Below are positions 9,612 to 19,958 of a stretch of 64,000 nt of DNA, piece by piece. Location: contig OY101130.1 in assembly GCA_956465555.1 (NCBI GenBank), positions 496,001-560,000 of the forward strand, given 5' to 3'. Both the position numbers and the translations under genes were made by a program. The notes beneath the pieces are model-generated. The model saw only the letters and a list, made by a program, of their open reading frames with translations, ran no database searches and was not told the origin of the DNA. Numbering within the stretch: the first letter of the stretch is position 1; each line of letters opens with the position of its first letter. The stretch comes from Nitzschia sp. pyKryTriq1. Lineage: Eukaryota > Bacillariophyta > Bacillariophyceae > Bacillariales > Bacillariaceae.

Positions 9612-10685
9612 CTATCTTTGATGGTGTTGTTGTACGTTATGGTTTGTGATCATCAAATGAAGATTCAATTTTTCACCAGCAGTTGTCCACTGTCCAACTT
9701 CAATCTTGGAGGGAACGAGTGTGTGATCACCCAGTCGTCTGTAGTCATAATAATTAACTTGCCAAGGCACTGGGAGGGATGGAGATGTCACCTTGATACT
9801 TTTCAGTAGCTTAGTTTCGTCTGAAAACTCGAATTCCATATGATAGGTGCGATTGTCGCCCTTGTCCAAAAGCTGACCAGAACAAGATGACAAGTCTGTA
9901 ACGGAATTCCATAATATTGTGGGTTTTTCCTTCCCTCCATTCGGGGAATCGTAGACAAAAACACTAGGCATTAAAGGTGTCATGGCCAACCAAAATAAAA
10001 TGTATGGCTCCTCTTCTTCCACTTGAATCATTGGAATCTTGCCAGCTTGTTTGGTCACGATGGCCCCTTTTCCATCCATAAATGTTTGTAAGATTCGGTT
10101 GGGCATCTTTAGAATCTCCACATTGGCCTCCCAAACAAAACCAGGGGGTATGTTACTCGAGTCAGAGTGTGCCAGCGCCAGCAGACGGGCATTAAATGGA
10201 TACCATTCTTGCGAGGCAAAGAACTTTCCTGTCTGCTCGACCGAAACCAGGTTGCTCCTCGGGTCGAGTGGGGCAGCTCTATTCCAAACTTGGTCGAGAT
10301 AGTGTCGAAGTGGAAGGGGGACGTCTTCTCGATAAGGAGCGGTGCCATTAGTTCTGACACTCCTCGATCTTGATGAAAGGATCAACAGTCGCTCCTTGGC
10401 TTCGCGGACATCTCGATCCCAGTCACTATTCCGGATGTACAGCCAGGAGCCCAGAGCACCGCCGATGACAAGGAATAGATCTCGTCTGCTTCGTGGCGAC
10501 AGTCGTGGAGGTTGCTCTCCAGATAAAAACCGCCGCTGATGGCCAGTACCACAACCTGCTGTGATGTTTGGCAACTCTGGGCGAAGGGATTGGCGGCGGA
10601 TTGGATTCGTGACGACAGACAGCAAGATGATACTCCGAGAACAAGGACGAAGATTTCTTGCAAACAATACTACCGGTACAATCAT
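9612..10685 (-). CDS. DUF6544/DUF6920-like protein, possibly organelle-membrane located
   Basis: The ATG at 10683-10685 gives 357 residues. The basic N-terminus (LFARNLRPCSRS...) is followed by a short hydrophobic segment DLFLVIGGALGSWLYI. The conserved part shows DVPLPLRHYLDQVW, FFASQEWYPFNARLLALA, PPGFVWEANV and a later FEFSDETKLLKSIKV; these match the LPxPVxRYL, EWLPFxAxQ and PGFVWxA signatures of bacterial DUF6544/DUF6920 proteins. Their biochemical role is unknown; a lipid- or hydrophobic-ligand-binding beta fold has been a common guess. The frame is open upstream to 10841 without a better start. Confidence 0.65.
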   Translation of the reverse strand: MIVPVVLFARNLRPCSRSIILLSVVTNPIRRQSLRPELPNITAGCGTGHQRRFLSGEQPPRLSPRSRRDLFLVIGGALGSWLYIRNSDWDRDVREAKERLLILSSRSRSVRTNGTAPYREDVPLPLRHYLDQVWNRAAPLDPRSNLVSVEQTGKFFASQEWYPFNARLLALAHSDSSNIPPGFVWEANVEILKMPNRILQTFMDGKGAIVTKQAGKIPMIQVEEEEPYILFWLAMTPLMPSVFVYDSPNGGKEKPTILWNSVTDLSSCSGQLLDKGDNRTYHMEFEFSDETKLLKSIKVTSPSLPVPWQVNYYDYRRLGDHTLVPSKIEVGQWTTAGEKLNLHLMITNHNVQQHHQR

Positions 10686-11212
10686 ATTAGTGGCATTACT
10701 GGTCGGGCGCTTTGCTTTCGTCGCGTCCAGTGCAATCATTGCTCTTGCTTGCTGCATTAGATGTGGGGTGTTCCATCCCCATTCACATCTCGCATCAATG
10801 CATGATATGATGGCATGTTTGGATAATAATATTGATTGCATTTTTCAGTTTGGTTTTCTTACAGTACACGCGGGTAATATATTGTGCGTTTGCTTTTGTT
10901 TTGCTGGCGTTTGTTACGCGGCGTTGCAGCGCGAGGCGACGGGCGGACCTTCGAGCTTCGAGCTTGCTTGTTGTCATTATTGGGAATGAAGATCATGACA
11001 ACATGATGATGATGATTCAACTCAATATTTTACAATAGGGCTATGGCTCAGCGCACTACCGGCAGCCTACCTGCTGCTTCTACTCTTTCGCTTTCGGGAA
11101 TTATTAACTTTGTGGGGTGCTATCTTTTATCTACGTGATCAGAGTAAAACTATGTTCGATGTACTTTGGTAGGCTAGTTTGAGCTGCCGAGAGAAGACGA
11201 AGCTTTGGAACT
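10686..11212. other. Intergenic region, promoter of the DUF6544/DUF6920-like gene and 3' flank of the GSDH-like gene
   Basis: The stretch is T-rich and AT-rich. Overlapping frames on both strands are short and unconvincing. Nothing else seen. Confidence 0.4.
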
Positions 11213-14086
11213 CTAAAATGGTGCTCCCCAGATTGCAAGTAGAGTTATTGCTGTAACAATAATGGAGATCGGCTGAAATGAAAATAGTTTGAAGCTAAAC
11301 GCAGCAGATTCTGATGGACTCCTCGTAGTAGGCGTAGTTGACGTAGACGAGACTGCAGGTTCACGCGTAGGTGGGAGCAGTGCAGTCGTCGGAACAGAAG
11401 AAACGACGAGTATCGTCCCAGGAGTTGGTGGCGACGTCGATGGGGCAGTGTCAGATGCTGAGGTGGATAGCCCAGGAGTTGGGGCAGAGTCAGATGCTGA
11501 GGTGGTTGGCCCAGGAGTTGGAGGCGAAGTTGTTGGAGAAGTGCTGGTGACCAATTCCATTGGTTCTGTCTCCGTAACCCAGAGGATATCTGTAATACTA
11601 TCTTCGTTTCCGCAATAAATACCCAACGTCTGCGCACCAGCTTCAAGCGCAACGAAGGCTGTTCCGCAGGATTCATATATCTCGCCTCCCTCTGATTGAG
11701 ATTTCCAAACAACTTGCAGGTCAGAGCTTCTCCGGGTTATGAAATTCCCGTCCGACTGCAAACTAGTTCTGTAAGAATCATCGAGAGTAGAAGAAGGATT
11801 CGATTCCCAGATCACTCTCTCTGAATTAATGATTACAACTTTGCCGTTTCGAAGCTGTTGAATGAAAACCCCAGTAATTCCATCAATCGGCGATGGAGGA
11901 TCTTCCGAGGTCAACGGAGCGCTGCCGCTCTTGAAAACAGGCATAAGGTCCAGAGGACGGAACAATGCGGTGTAGCTTGTTGTTTTGTTGCCGACTTTGA
12001 TGAAATGGCTCTTGCCTCCACCATCCGACCAGTTCGTGAACATATTGTTTCCCTGATTCCGGGCTTCTAACTTGAGCTCATGGTTGGCCCATGTCACTGC
12101 CGTGTACGGTGTGGTCACTTTGTAGCCGTCCAGGATTAGTTCCAAGCCCGAAGGATCGGAATCAAACTCTACATTGACTTTTAATGGCTCAATGATTCTG
12201 GTGACTTCCGTTGAGAGTCCTGTGCTATCCACGGCCTTCAAGTGGACTTTCAGATAACTGTTTGTTGCAGCAATAAAGTCTTCTGGGCCAGGAGCAGCAT
12301 CAATTGTAATACTGTTTCCGGTGGTCCACTGGAGGTACGGATGAAAATGTTCCGCGTGGTGCTTGTCCACCAACCACTCCAACGATGAGTCAGGCAAAGG
12401 CCCTTCCTCAGCATCGGTCGCCGATCCAACCAACGTAAAGACTTGACCGACCGAGAAGGTAGTTCCTTCGGCAGGAGAAGCAATCACAGGCTGTGGGGGC
12501 GTGTTACCGGCGTTGATCCTCACGGTCACACTACTGTTTAATCCTTTCTGGTCATTCACTGTTAGTTCGACGATGTAGATTCCTGCTGTAGTGAATGTAA
12601 ACGACGTCGTAATAGAAGTGCTGTCCACGCTTCCATCTCCGTCAAAATCCCACTCAAACAATAGCGCATCGCCATCTGCGTCAGAACCGCCGCTGCCATC
12701 AAAGGTGACGGTCAACGGCACGGCACCATAGGTTGGGGATGCCGAAATCCTTGCTTCTGGTCCACGGTTGGCAGTGCCAGTGTAGGATATCTTTCTCAGG
12801 CCACCATCCATGCCATTTCCACCAAGGGTAGCATAGTACAGAGCCTTCGTACCGTCCACATCTGGGCCAAAATGTATCCGAGTTACTCTTGGTACTTCAA
12901 TAAACTCCTCTCCACTGAACCGAGAGGTTGGTGGATTACACGACAAGCAGTCCGAGCCTTCGTTGTCTTGTAGGATATAGATCCAGTTGAATACGAAGTC
13001 GGCATAGAAATACTGACCGTCGTACTCAGTGGGCCATCCACTTTCGGCTGGAATAAAGTCTCCAGCTGTACAAGCGCCCATGTCTTTCTGCGTAGAGTCT
13101 GGGTTGGGAAGATGGATGTAAAAGTAATACGGACCAGTGAAGTTTGCATCTTGATTGTCACATTCTTCAGTCTCTGCCAGCGGACAAGGCCCCTCACGTA
13201 CAGGGAAGCCATAATTTCGTTTGGGGTAGTCGCTTCCGGCCAGATTGACTTCTTCCCATTTTGACCCCCCAACGTCAATGATCATCAAACGGGTTGCCGA
13301 CTTGTCATTCGGGTCAATCGACAAACCCCAGGGATTCCGTAGGCCCAATGCAAAAATTTCCTGACATTCTTTACCTTCACTGGTTTGACCAGATTCGCTG
13401 CAACGAACAGAGTTCGGGCCTTGGTATGGGTTGTCTGCTGGAATACCACCACTTGGCGTTATACGAATAAGTTTAGCTCTTAAATTGTCCAGTTTCTGAC
13501 CGGCAGCTTCATAGAAATTGTACTCTCTCTCCCCGCCATCACCTGTCACCAACCAAATATTGTCATCATTGCCCCAAACCACACCTCCACCGTTGTGATA
13601 CTGCTTGATGACCGGGTCGGTTTGGAACAACTTGATTTCAGTAGACTCGTCAAATTTGAAGTCGCCAGTGAGGCTATATCTGGAGAGCCTATTGACGGGG
13701 GAATCATCCGAGTCGGTACCACAGGAGTTATTCCAGTTCCATGTGTACCAAACATATACATAGCGGTTACTGTTGAAGTTCGGGTCGATGAGCATACTGT
13801 TGATTCCGCGCTCTCCGTTTGTGCAAATCCTGCCGGAGATATCAAGAACTTGAGTCAAATTGCTGCCGAGAGAAAGAGGGTCCTCCATGAGAAAGATATT
13901 TCCACTTTTCTCACTGATGAGCAGCTGCCCCCCTGGGAGAAAGGCGAAGTCCGTGATAAAACCCAACGACGCTACTTGGTTGTCATCAAAATCAGGAGGC
14001 AGTGCCGCACTCGCGGGTTGCGAAACCAAAAGGTTCAGTAGCAGAATGGCCGCTAGGACGCAAGAGCCACACGCAGCCAAAGTCAT
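11213..14086 (-). CDS. Secreted glucose/sorbosone dehydrogenase-like beta-propeller with PKD and bulb-lectin-like domains, probable GPI anchor
   Basis: The protein has 957 residues. A signal peptide (1-28, ending ASA) is followed by a six-bladed propeller of the soluble quinoprotein glucose/sorbosone dehydrogenase type (about 30-430): FAFLPGGQLLISEKSG, CTNGERGINSMLIDPNF, YHNGGGVVWGNDDNIWLVTGDGG, GLRNPWGLSIDP. Next come a PKD domain (about 437-525; VTFDGSGGSDADGDALLFEWDFDGDG), an Ig-like segment, a bulb-lectin-like stretch (RVIWESN..., SLQSDGNFITRR, QVVWKSQSEG), a Ser/Thr/Pro-rich stalk and a final hydrophobic helix (ISIIVTAITLLAIWGAPF) typical of a GPI signal. Expected at the cell surface acting on sugars or polysaccharides; PQQ use is inferred from the family. 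No introns seen. Confidence 0.85.
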   Translation of the reverse strand: MTLAACGSCVLAAILLLNLLVSQPASAALPPDFDDNQVASLGFITDFAFLPGGQLLISEKSGNIFLMEDPLSLGSNLTQVLDISGRICTNGERGINSMLIDPNFNSNRYVYVWYTWNWNNSCGTDSDDSPVNRLSRYSLTGDFKFDESTEIKLFQTDPVIKQYHNGGGVVWGNDDNIWLVTGDGGEREYNFYEAAGQKLDNLRAKLIRITPSGGIPADNPYQGPNSVRCSESGQTSEGKECQEIFALGLRNPWGLSIDPNDKSATRLMIIDVGGSKWEEVNLAGSDYPKRNYGFPVREGPCPLAETEECDNQDANFTGPYYFYIHLPNPDSTQKDMGACTAGDFIPAESGWPTEYDGQYFYADFVFNWIYILQDNEGSDCLSCNPPTSRFSGEEFIEVPRVTRIHFGPDVDGTKALYYATLGGNGMDGGLRKISYTGTANRGPEARISASPTYGAVPLTVTFDGSGGSDADGDALLFEWDFDGDGSVDSTSITTSFTFTTAGIYIVELTVNDQKGLNSSVTVRINAGNTPPQPVIASPAEGTTFSVGQVFTLVGSATDAEEGPLPDSSLEWLVDKHHAEHFHPYLQWTTGNSITIDAAPGPEDFIAATNSYLKVHLKAVDSTGLSTEVTRIIEPLKVNVEFDSDPSGLELILDGYKVTTPYTAVTWANHELKLEARNQGNNMFTNWSDGGGKSHFIKVGNKTTSYTALFRPLDLMPVFKSGSAPLTSEDPPSPIDGITGVFIQQLRNGKVVIINSERVIWESNPSSTLDDSYRTSLQSDGNFITRRSSDLQVVWKSQSEGGEIYESCGTAFVALEAGAQTLGIYCGNEDSITDILWVTETEPMELVTSTSPTTSPPTPGPTTSASDSAPTPGLSTSASDTAPSTSPPTPGTILVVSSVPTTALLPPTREPAVSSTSTTPTTRSPSESAAFSFKLFSFQPISIIVTAITLLAIWGAPF

Positions 14087-14439
14087 GGCTGTTTCATAGC
14101 CAGTAGAGAGTAGAGAGATGGGATATGCGACGATTTGAAATGATCGTTTTGGATTGTCGGTAGATGTCGAAGGATTTCATGATCTTGCGTTATTCTTCTT
14201 TCGACTTTCGACACAAAAAAGATCCAAAATCATACAGTCGGTTGAGTCAAAACTGAGCTCAACGACGGCACTCTGCGTTACTTTGTGAGACGTCGCACGT
14301 CGCATTTACCGAGACACATACTACTAGAGGTAACATCATCAAAAAGACATATTTTCATGCCAACGTTCTACTCCTAGTAGTACAATGTCAAGAACACAAA
14401 AAGAGAAGCAACTAGTTCGTTTTACTGCAGTAAATTAGA
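14087..14439. other. Intergenic region containing repeat copy R2
   Basis: This is the 5' flank of the GSDH-like gene and the 3' flank of the SulP gene. The right part holds repeat copy R2. A ctactagagg word lies near 14320. Confidence 0.4.
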
Positions 14440-14463
14440 CTAGACTGCAGGCATTGCTTGGTA
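14354..14463. repeat. Dispersed repeat copy R2 (about 110 bp), overlapping the SulP gene end
   Basis: The copy matches 9484-9592 (R1). It includes the last codons and stop of the SulP gene plus 3' flank, so the similarity may mark an old partial duplication or gene conversion of a 3' end. Confidence 0.7.
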
Positions 14464-16248
14464 CAAGGGAGCCGCTGGCCCTGTCGTTTTCGAAATGCCA
14501 GAAGAAACGGCTTGGAAGGGGGGCGACTTGAGACCTTGGCAATATTTTTGAAGCAGGGCGTTTCCATCCTCCGAGATTCCTAGGATGAACACAGTCTTGC
14601 CAAGTGATGTGTACTTTTCAGTAAGTCCTTGCAATGCTTCCACCGCGGAATGATCCATGATGCGAGAATCGGAGAAATCCACGACTACCACATTGGGATC
14701 GGTCTTGGGCGAAAATATTTCTTCGAATTTACGGGTGGAACCAAAGAACAATGCCCCCTTGAGGTTGTAAACTTTCTTCCGCTCCGTACTTTCGGGGGAT
14801 ATCATAGATGTCAGGTTTTGGGATTGCTTATGCGCAAAGCCCAAGGCACTGATGATGGTGCCTAAAAGAACAGCTACAGCGAGATCTTTCTTCACCGTCA
14901 CCAGGGACACCAAAACAATCACCGCCACATCCAGCTTTGGAATCTTGTTGATCAATCGCAGCGACGACCAAGAGAAAGTGGAGTGGCAAACCAAGAGCAT
15001 CACGCCCACCAACGAGGCAACTGGGACGTTGGCCAAGAGAGGAGCACCCACCACAATGCCCAAAGCCAAGAAGAGAGCCATGCTCATTCCAGACCAACGA
15101 GATACACCCCCACCACTTTGCATGTTGATGATACTTTGTCCCAACAGAGCACATCCTCCTATTCCACCGGTCAATCCAGCCAAAAAGTTTCCGGAACCCT
15201 GACCTACGCATTCTTTCGTAGTCGAACCACGCTTACCGTCGTCAGCGATATTGTCTAGGAGTTGCATTGTCAACAAACTCTCCAAAATACCAACGGATGC
15301 CATCACTGCCGCGTAGGGGGAAATCACTTGGAGAGTTTCGAGAGTAAAGGGAACATTTGGAAGCCCCAACTTTGGAATCACCGACAAACCTCCAGAAAAA
15401 GTTGAAGCTCCCGCCACGTCGGCTAGAGTTTTGGCAGGAATGGAGAAGAGCTTCGTGACTAGGCTGGCAATAGTCACAGCTCCAAGCGTTGGAGGGACCG
15501 CCTTGGTGATTTTCGGTAGTAATTTTACCAACACCATCGTCAATGCGGCGATCCCATACGTTGCTGCTCCCAGGGAACTAGTTAGAGACATGAAGTGACC
15601 ACCCGCAGTTTGAAAGTGGGCCAATTGTGCCTTAGTCATTACCAATGCGAGCCCATTCACGAATCCCAGCATGACTGGATGCGGAACGAGGTTGATAAAT
15701 TTTCCCACTCCCAGCAAACCGGAACCAATCTGCAAGAGTCCAGCCAACATGGCACAAGCAGAAAGATAGGAAGGACCATGGGAAAAGCATAGGGCCGCGA
15801 CGACCACACTACATGCCCCAGAAGCGGACGAGCAAATTCCTGCTCGTCCACCCATAGCGGCAGCGGTGAAACCAAGCACAACTGTCGTCCACAAGCCTAC
15901 CAAAGGATTCACTCCTGCCACAAAGGCAAAGGCAATCGCCTCTGGCACCATCGCTAGACTCACAGCCAATCCCGACGTGGATGCCTTCAATAGTGTGGTG
16001 CGATCTGGTAACTGAAGTTTCTTTTCCGAAGACTCTTGCGACTCAGCGGTGGAATCGACCATTTGCAGCCCCATGGAAGTATCATCGTTCAATTGACCAG
16101 ATTTCGCCGCGTTCTTTCCGAAGATTCTTCCCTGAATTTTCGGAAGTTTATTTTCGAGTGGTTTCGGCCGAGTCCATCCCTCGACTTCTCCACTCAGCGA
16201 GATTGTTGTGAAAAGAAGGAAGCTATTTGCGACTTGAGAAAGTCTCAT
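14440..16248 (-). CDS. SulP/SLC26-family anion transporter with STAS domain, possibly plastid-envelope
   Basis: The protein has 602 residues. The N-terminus has a signal-like helix (FLLFTTISLSGEVEG) followed by WTRPKPL, compatible with a diatom plastid presequence with Trp at +1. The SulP core (about 85-465) has AMVPEAIAFAFVAGVNPLVGLWT, GICSSASGACSVVV, PHPVMLGFVNGLALVM and GGIGGCALLGQSIINMQSGG with about 10-12 membrane segments. A cytosolic STAS domain (about 490-590) shows VVVVDFSDSRIMDHSAVEAL. SulP proteins move sulfate, bicarbonate or other anions; the sequence does not settle which. If plastid-targeted, inorganic-carbon (BicA-like) or sulfate supply is plausible. Strand and frame are certain. 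Confidence 0.9.
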   Translation of the reverse strand: MRLSQVANSFLLFTTISLSGEVEGWTRPKPLENKLPKIQGRIFGKNAAKSGQLNDDTSMGLQMVDSTAESQESSEKKLQLPDRTTLLKASTSGLAVSLAMVPEAIAFAFVAGVNPLVGLWTTVVLGFTAAAMGGRAGICSSASGACSVVVAALCFSHGPSYLSACAMLAGLLQIGSGLLGVGKFINLVPHPVMLGFVNGLALVMTKAQLAHFQTAGGHFMSLTSSLGAATYGIAALTMVLVKLLPKITKAVPPTLGAVTIASLVTKLFSIPAKTLADVAGASTFSGGLSVIPKLGLPNVPFTLETLQVISPYAAVMASVGILESLLTMQLLDNIADDGKRGSTTKECVGQGSGNFLAGLTGGIGGCALLGQSIINMQSGGGVSRWSGMSMALFLALGIVVGAPLLANVPVASLVGVMLLVCHSTFSWSSLRLINKIPKLDVAVIVLVSLVTVKKDLAVAVLLGTIISALGFAHKQSQNLTSMISPESTERKKVYNLKGALFFGSTRKFEEIFSPKTDPNVVVVDFSDSRIMDHSAVEALQGLTEKYTSLGKTVFILGISEDGNALLQKYCQGLKSPPFQAVSSGISKTTGPAAPLYQAMPAV

Positions 16249-17407
16249 GTTGTCAAGGAGTAGAGGAATGATGACAAGACAAAATAATGTGTTACAGTTC
16301 TATGCTGCGTTATATGGATGCGATGGCCGATACCACGCAGGTACCAGGTAGAGGGTCGACGTGTTCGCGCGATTGCGTTCAGTGGTACCGTACCGGTAGA
16401 CAAGGTAGTGTACGTGTCGGGAAATATACTCTATACGGGATTGCGAGTCACGAGTCACATTGTATAAATTGTCGTGGTTGCAAGCTCGGTCTTCAATTCA
16501 TGCAAAATGATGGCGCACATGACTGCTGTTCGTGATTCGGGGTTTTGTACCGGCGCCACGTGGGCCTACTGCAGCTTTCTTCTGCGCGCACCCAACTCGT
16601 ACAGTACAAGTATCATACCGTACTTCAACCGGTAATCGTGATTTGCGATCCATCGTTCGCTTGCGTTCGCTTTTCGCCCGTTGAAAATAATGCACTTGCG
16701 TTCTCAAAACGCCGAAGACCACCGATAACTCGTATCTATCTTGAATGACTCACTGGACGCCACGAATGATTTCTACTAGCCATACATGTTCTGCCTTCTC
16801 ATGCCGACAAGAAAGTTATGCTTTAACGTGTGCTGACACATATGCCTCCGAACCCGCCGATTTCGAAGGTGGCGAAGTAGTGCGCGGAGACGACAAGAGG
16901 AGGCGCCGATTTTGTCGAACGTATGTGCATCGTGAGGTTGTGTAAAGGTTGTACCAGGCTCTACGCCTGTGCACTCACGTAGAGATCCTTCTCTGGCAAC
17001 CAATCATCATCAAAAACAATCACGATACTACGAATGAATACTGTATGTACTTCACTTGTTTGGCCTGATGTGGTGAATTATCATGCGCCGCATGCTCTCT
17101 CTCTACCGGTACCAGTACTCTAGAGAGAGGCGAGAAAGTGCAGATGGCTCATTTTCTCTTCTTTCCCGGGAATCTTCGTGCCCTGGCGGCCCCCGCCAGT
17201 CGTCTTCGCTTTGTGGTTCGTATTCTCGAGTACACTTCATTGGAAATAGGTCCCATATATCTGTTCTCACATTTAGGTAGTGAAATGTACTTCGCCATTA
17301 GTGTACTTCACTAGTCTACCATCAATATTCAATCTACAAGTCTGTATGTAGTATAAATTCATTTAGAAGGTCACTTAACAAACGGCGGTGTCAGCAACAC
17401 TTCCACT
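16249..17407. other. 1.2-kb intergenic region between divergent genes
   Basis: No gene supported. GTAC/ACCGGT words occur near 16340-16400, 16600-16630 and 17100-17120 (for example taccggtaccagtactc). Confidence 0.4.
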
Positions 17408-18145
17408 ATGAAAAATTACTTAATGGAACACGCGCTGGACGTGCCACTACCGTCCACCATACTGGACGAAACCGAGAGGGATCATTCCATTGTGCAAAAT
17501 AAAAAGCAGTCTCACTCTTTCGTAAGTCGTAGGAAGTCAAACAGCAAATCACTACTCTCACTTTTCGAAACACAACACAATCAAGAACCAACCCACCAAC
17601 TCATTTACCAAGAAAACACGTTACAAAGTACACGTTACGGAATGACGATGAAATCAGAAGAAATGTTCCAGCCAATCGATCTCGAATCATCCCTCGGGAA
17701 GATCGAAGATGATCCGATGCACGGTGCCGATGATATGGACTGTGAACCATGTACAAAGACTTGCGAGCAAAGTCCATTCCTCAAGGAAAGCACAAATATT
17801 GCGCCCTATCCTATTGCGGAATCAAACGATGAAATAAGGGAAAGACAACGTTTGAACGAGTCAGTTGGAAAGCTCCTACCACCGCCAACTCTCCAGTCTT
17901 CTGATGGACGACAACTCGATTGGGTCCCCGAGGATCTCGAACCAGTTGAGGACCCAGTTGACGATGATGAGTTCTCTCTCACATCAGCAGAAGAAGAGTC
18001 ACTCGTGGAAGAGAACGCTGAGTTTGAGGAGATCGAAGACCGAGTGTCGTTCTGGGACTCTGGTGTTGAACACCCACCCTCTGAACAGCAGCTTCATCCC
18101 TCGTCGGTCAGCTTTTCTTCTCATGCTGATGAATCACAAATATGA
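17408..18145 (+). CDS. Acidic disordered protein, unknown
   Basis: The protein has 245 residues and no introns. It is Glu/Asp/Ser-rich, with a basic patch (FVSRRKSNSKSLLSLFETQ) near residues 35-55 and a strongly acidic C-terminal half (DDDEFSLTSAEEESLVEENAEFEEIED) ending in a Ser-rich tail. No domain recognised. The protein-like composition over 245 codons and a clean ATG support a real gene, but nothing indicates its role. Confidence 0.5.
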   Translation: MKNYLMEHALDVPLPSTILDETERDHSIVQNKKQSHSFVSRRKSNSKSLLSLFETQHNQEPTHQLIYQENTLQSTRYGMTMKSEEMFQPIDLESSLGKIEDDPMHGADDMDCEPCTKTCEQSPFLKESTNIAPYPIAESNDEIRERQRLNESVGKLLPPPTLQSSDGRQLDWVPEDLEPVEDPVDDDEFSLTSAEEESLVEENAEFEEIEDRVSFWDSGVEHPPSEQQLHPSSVSFSSHADESQI

Positions 18146-19958
18146 GAATATCCTGTGTTACTATCCTTGTGACAAACACGCATCATGACAAGTTTTGAAG
18201 GTGTTGATGCTGTCTATAAAGTGAAATATTGGGACGAAGGTTACATTTGGGACTCCTTTGCGTTCTTTCTAGCGGGCGGTTCACAAGTGTCTGTTTACTG
18301 GGCAGCTGTGCGCTGTTGCCTAGCACTCTTGCTCTGGGATTCAACGGGGAACTTAATAGATTATGGGATGAACTTAAGGATTATAGAAGCTTATGGACAC
18401 CACTACTTTGGATCAATTTATATCTATCTGTTGGCGAAAGGGCACGAGTGCCGTGAGATTAGGTTTCACCGAGGACGGTGCGCCCTCTACCGTAGTACTC
18501 GTAGTCTGCCAAGCTCACACCGTCTACCTCCTTACTAAGCAATGGAGACAACGTTGCATTGTAATGAAGAATTTGTTGTATCATAGATGACAAGATCTAG
18601 CTTTGCTAAAGGTACTTAGGCGGGATTCCTAAGGTAGATACTCTCTACCGGTAGTAGAGGCAGGATGGTACTCGTGTTTTCGTCCGTCCCAGCATGCAGC
18701 ATGGTGCGTGTGGATTGTGGCACCGAATTTCGGCAACTCTTGCACGATGGCGCGAATTCAACATCGCCGATGCCTTGACACATGGCCAATGTTCTGATAG
18801 TGGCGGTTGTGGTGGTCGTGGCCTTCTCAACGATTATTCCTCTCTTCCCGCCATATTGCAGTATTTCTGTACACTGTACATAGTCCGCTTCTCATTGGAT
18901 CCGAATGACCGTTGGTCCCACGACTACCGGGTAGAGTACTGTAGAGACTCCTCGTCGTGGTGGGAATACTGGAACCATGCGTGCACCTCTACTCGTACAG
19001 TAGTACTGTATCACTACGATAATAAATCGTGTCGTGCTAACCAATTTAGTTTTCAAAGCACGACGATGATTCAATTCGTATTTCATTCTTGTTTCTTGTT
19101 ATTATTCTAGTACTGTACCGGTATAAACATAGAACATTATTTGTTTCTTCTCGGGTCTTGTTCGCCGGTGCCGCAGCTGATGATGCGTGTTCCTCTGATC
19201 GAAACCTGCTGCCTATTTTAGCCAGTGTTCTTTGGAACAGTTGTTGTTAGTGCAATCACGTATCAACAAAACATCAAACATGTTCCGTTCGAAGACCCTT
19301 CCAAGTGGCGATCCTCACCGGTAGTCTCTCTAGGTAGAGTAGTGGTACCGTGTGTGTGGGTCTAACTGACTGCAGCAGATATCATACCAAGGATACCGGT
19401 GCGGTAGAGAGATTACAGATTTTACCGGTACCTGGTAGTCTACTACTAGTCTCAACAACAACTTTACTCGCAAAAGTAGTAACTCAAGTTGGCGGGGAAA
19501 ATAATATAATAATAAAAGGGGAGGGGGAGGCGAGGGAACCAGGTATGTATCATACTGGTACCAGGTACTGGTACAGTAGCACAAAAGCGATGCACATGAA
19601 TGAATGGCGCGGTCTCCCAACGAATGGCGAGCGCCTAACGGATCACCATGCATGTTTGCCGCCTATCTTTGTCTTCTCCGAGCGAGCCTGTCTGCTCAGC
19701 GGGGATGGCGTAAAAGATCTGCAATGCCGATTGGACGAAATGATCGATGAGTCTTTTTTCTGCCGTTCTCGTCTTCTTCGTTCGTCTTTGTGATGCCGCT
19801 CCCGGACACCAACTTTGAACTTGTGAACAAAAATTAATAAATTGGTGCTCTTTTGGAGGTTGTTGTACTTGTACACATGTCCTTTTAGTTGACCCAGCAA
19901 GATACAGGAAATCATCGTCAGTGATCTACGGTACAATTATTGAACAAGAAGTAAAACC
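18146..19958. other. 1.8-kb intergenic region
   Basis: Frames near 18185-18590 have some protein-like stretches (for example ELNRLWDELKDYRSLW) but are short and split between frames, so no gene is called. Dense GTAC/CCGGT words lie at 18640-18660, 19120 and 19320-19580. Nothing else seen. Confidence 0.35.

Noticed and set aside
18185-18590. Possible second gene after the acidic protein at 17408
   Set aside because: Protein-like pieces lie in different frames and none has both a start and useful length.
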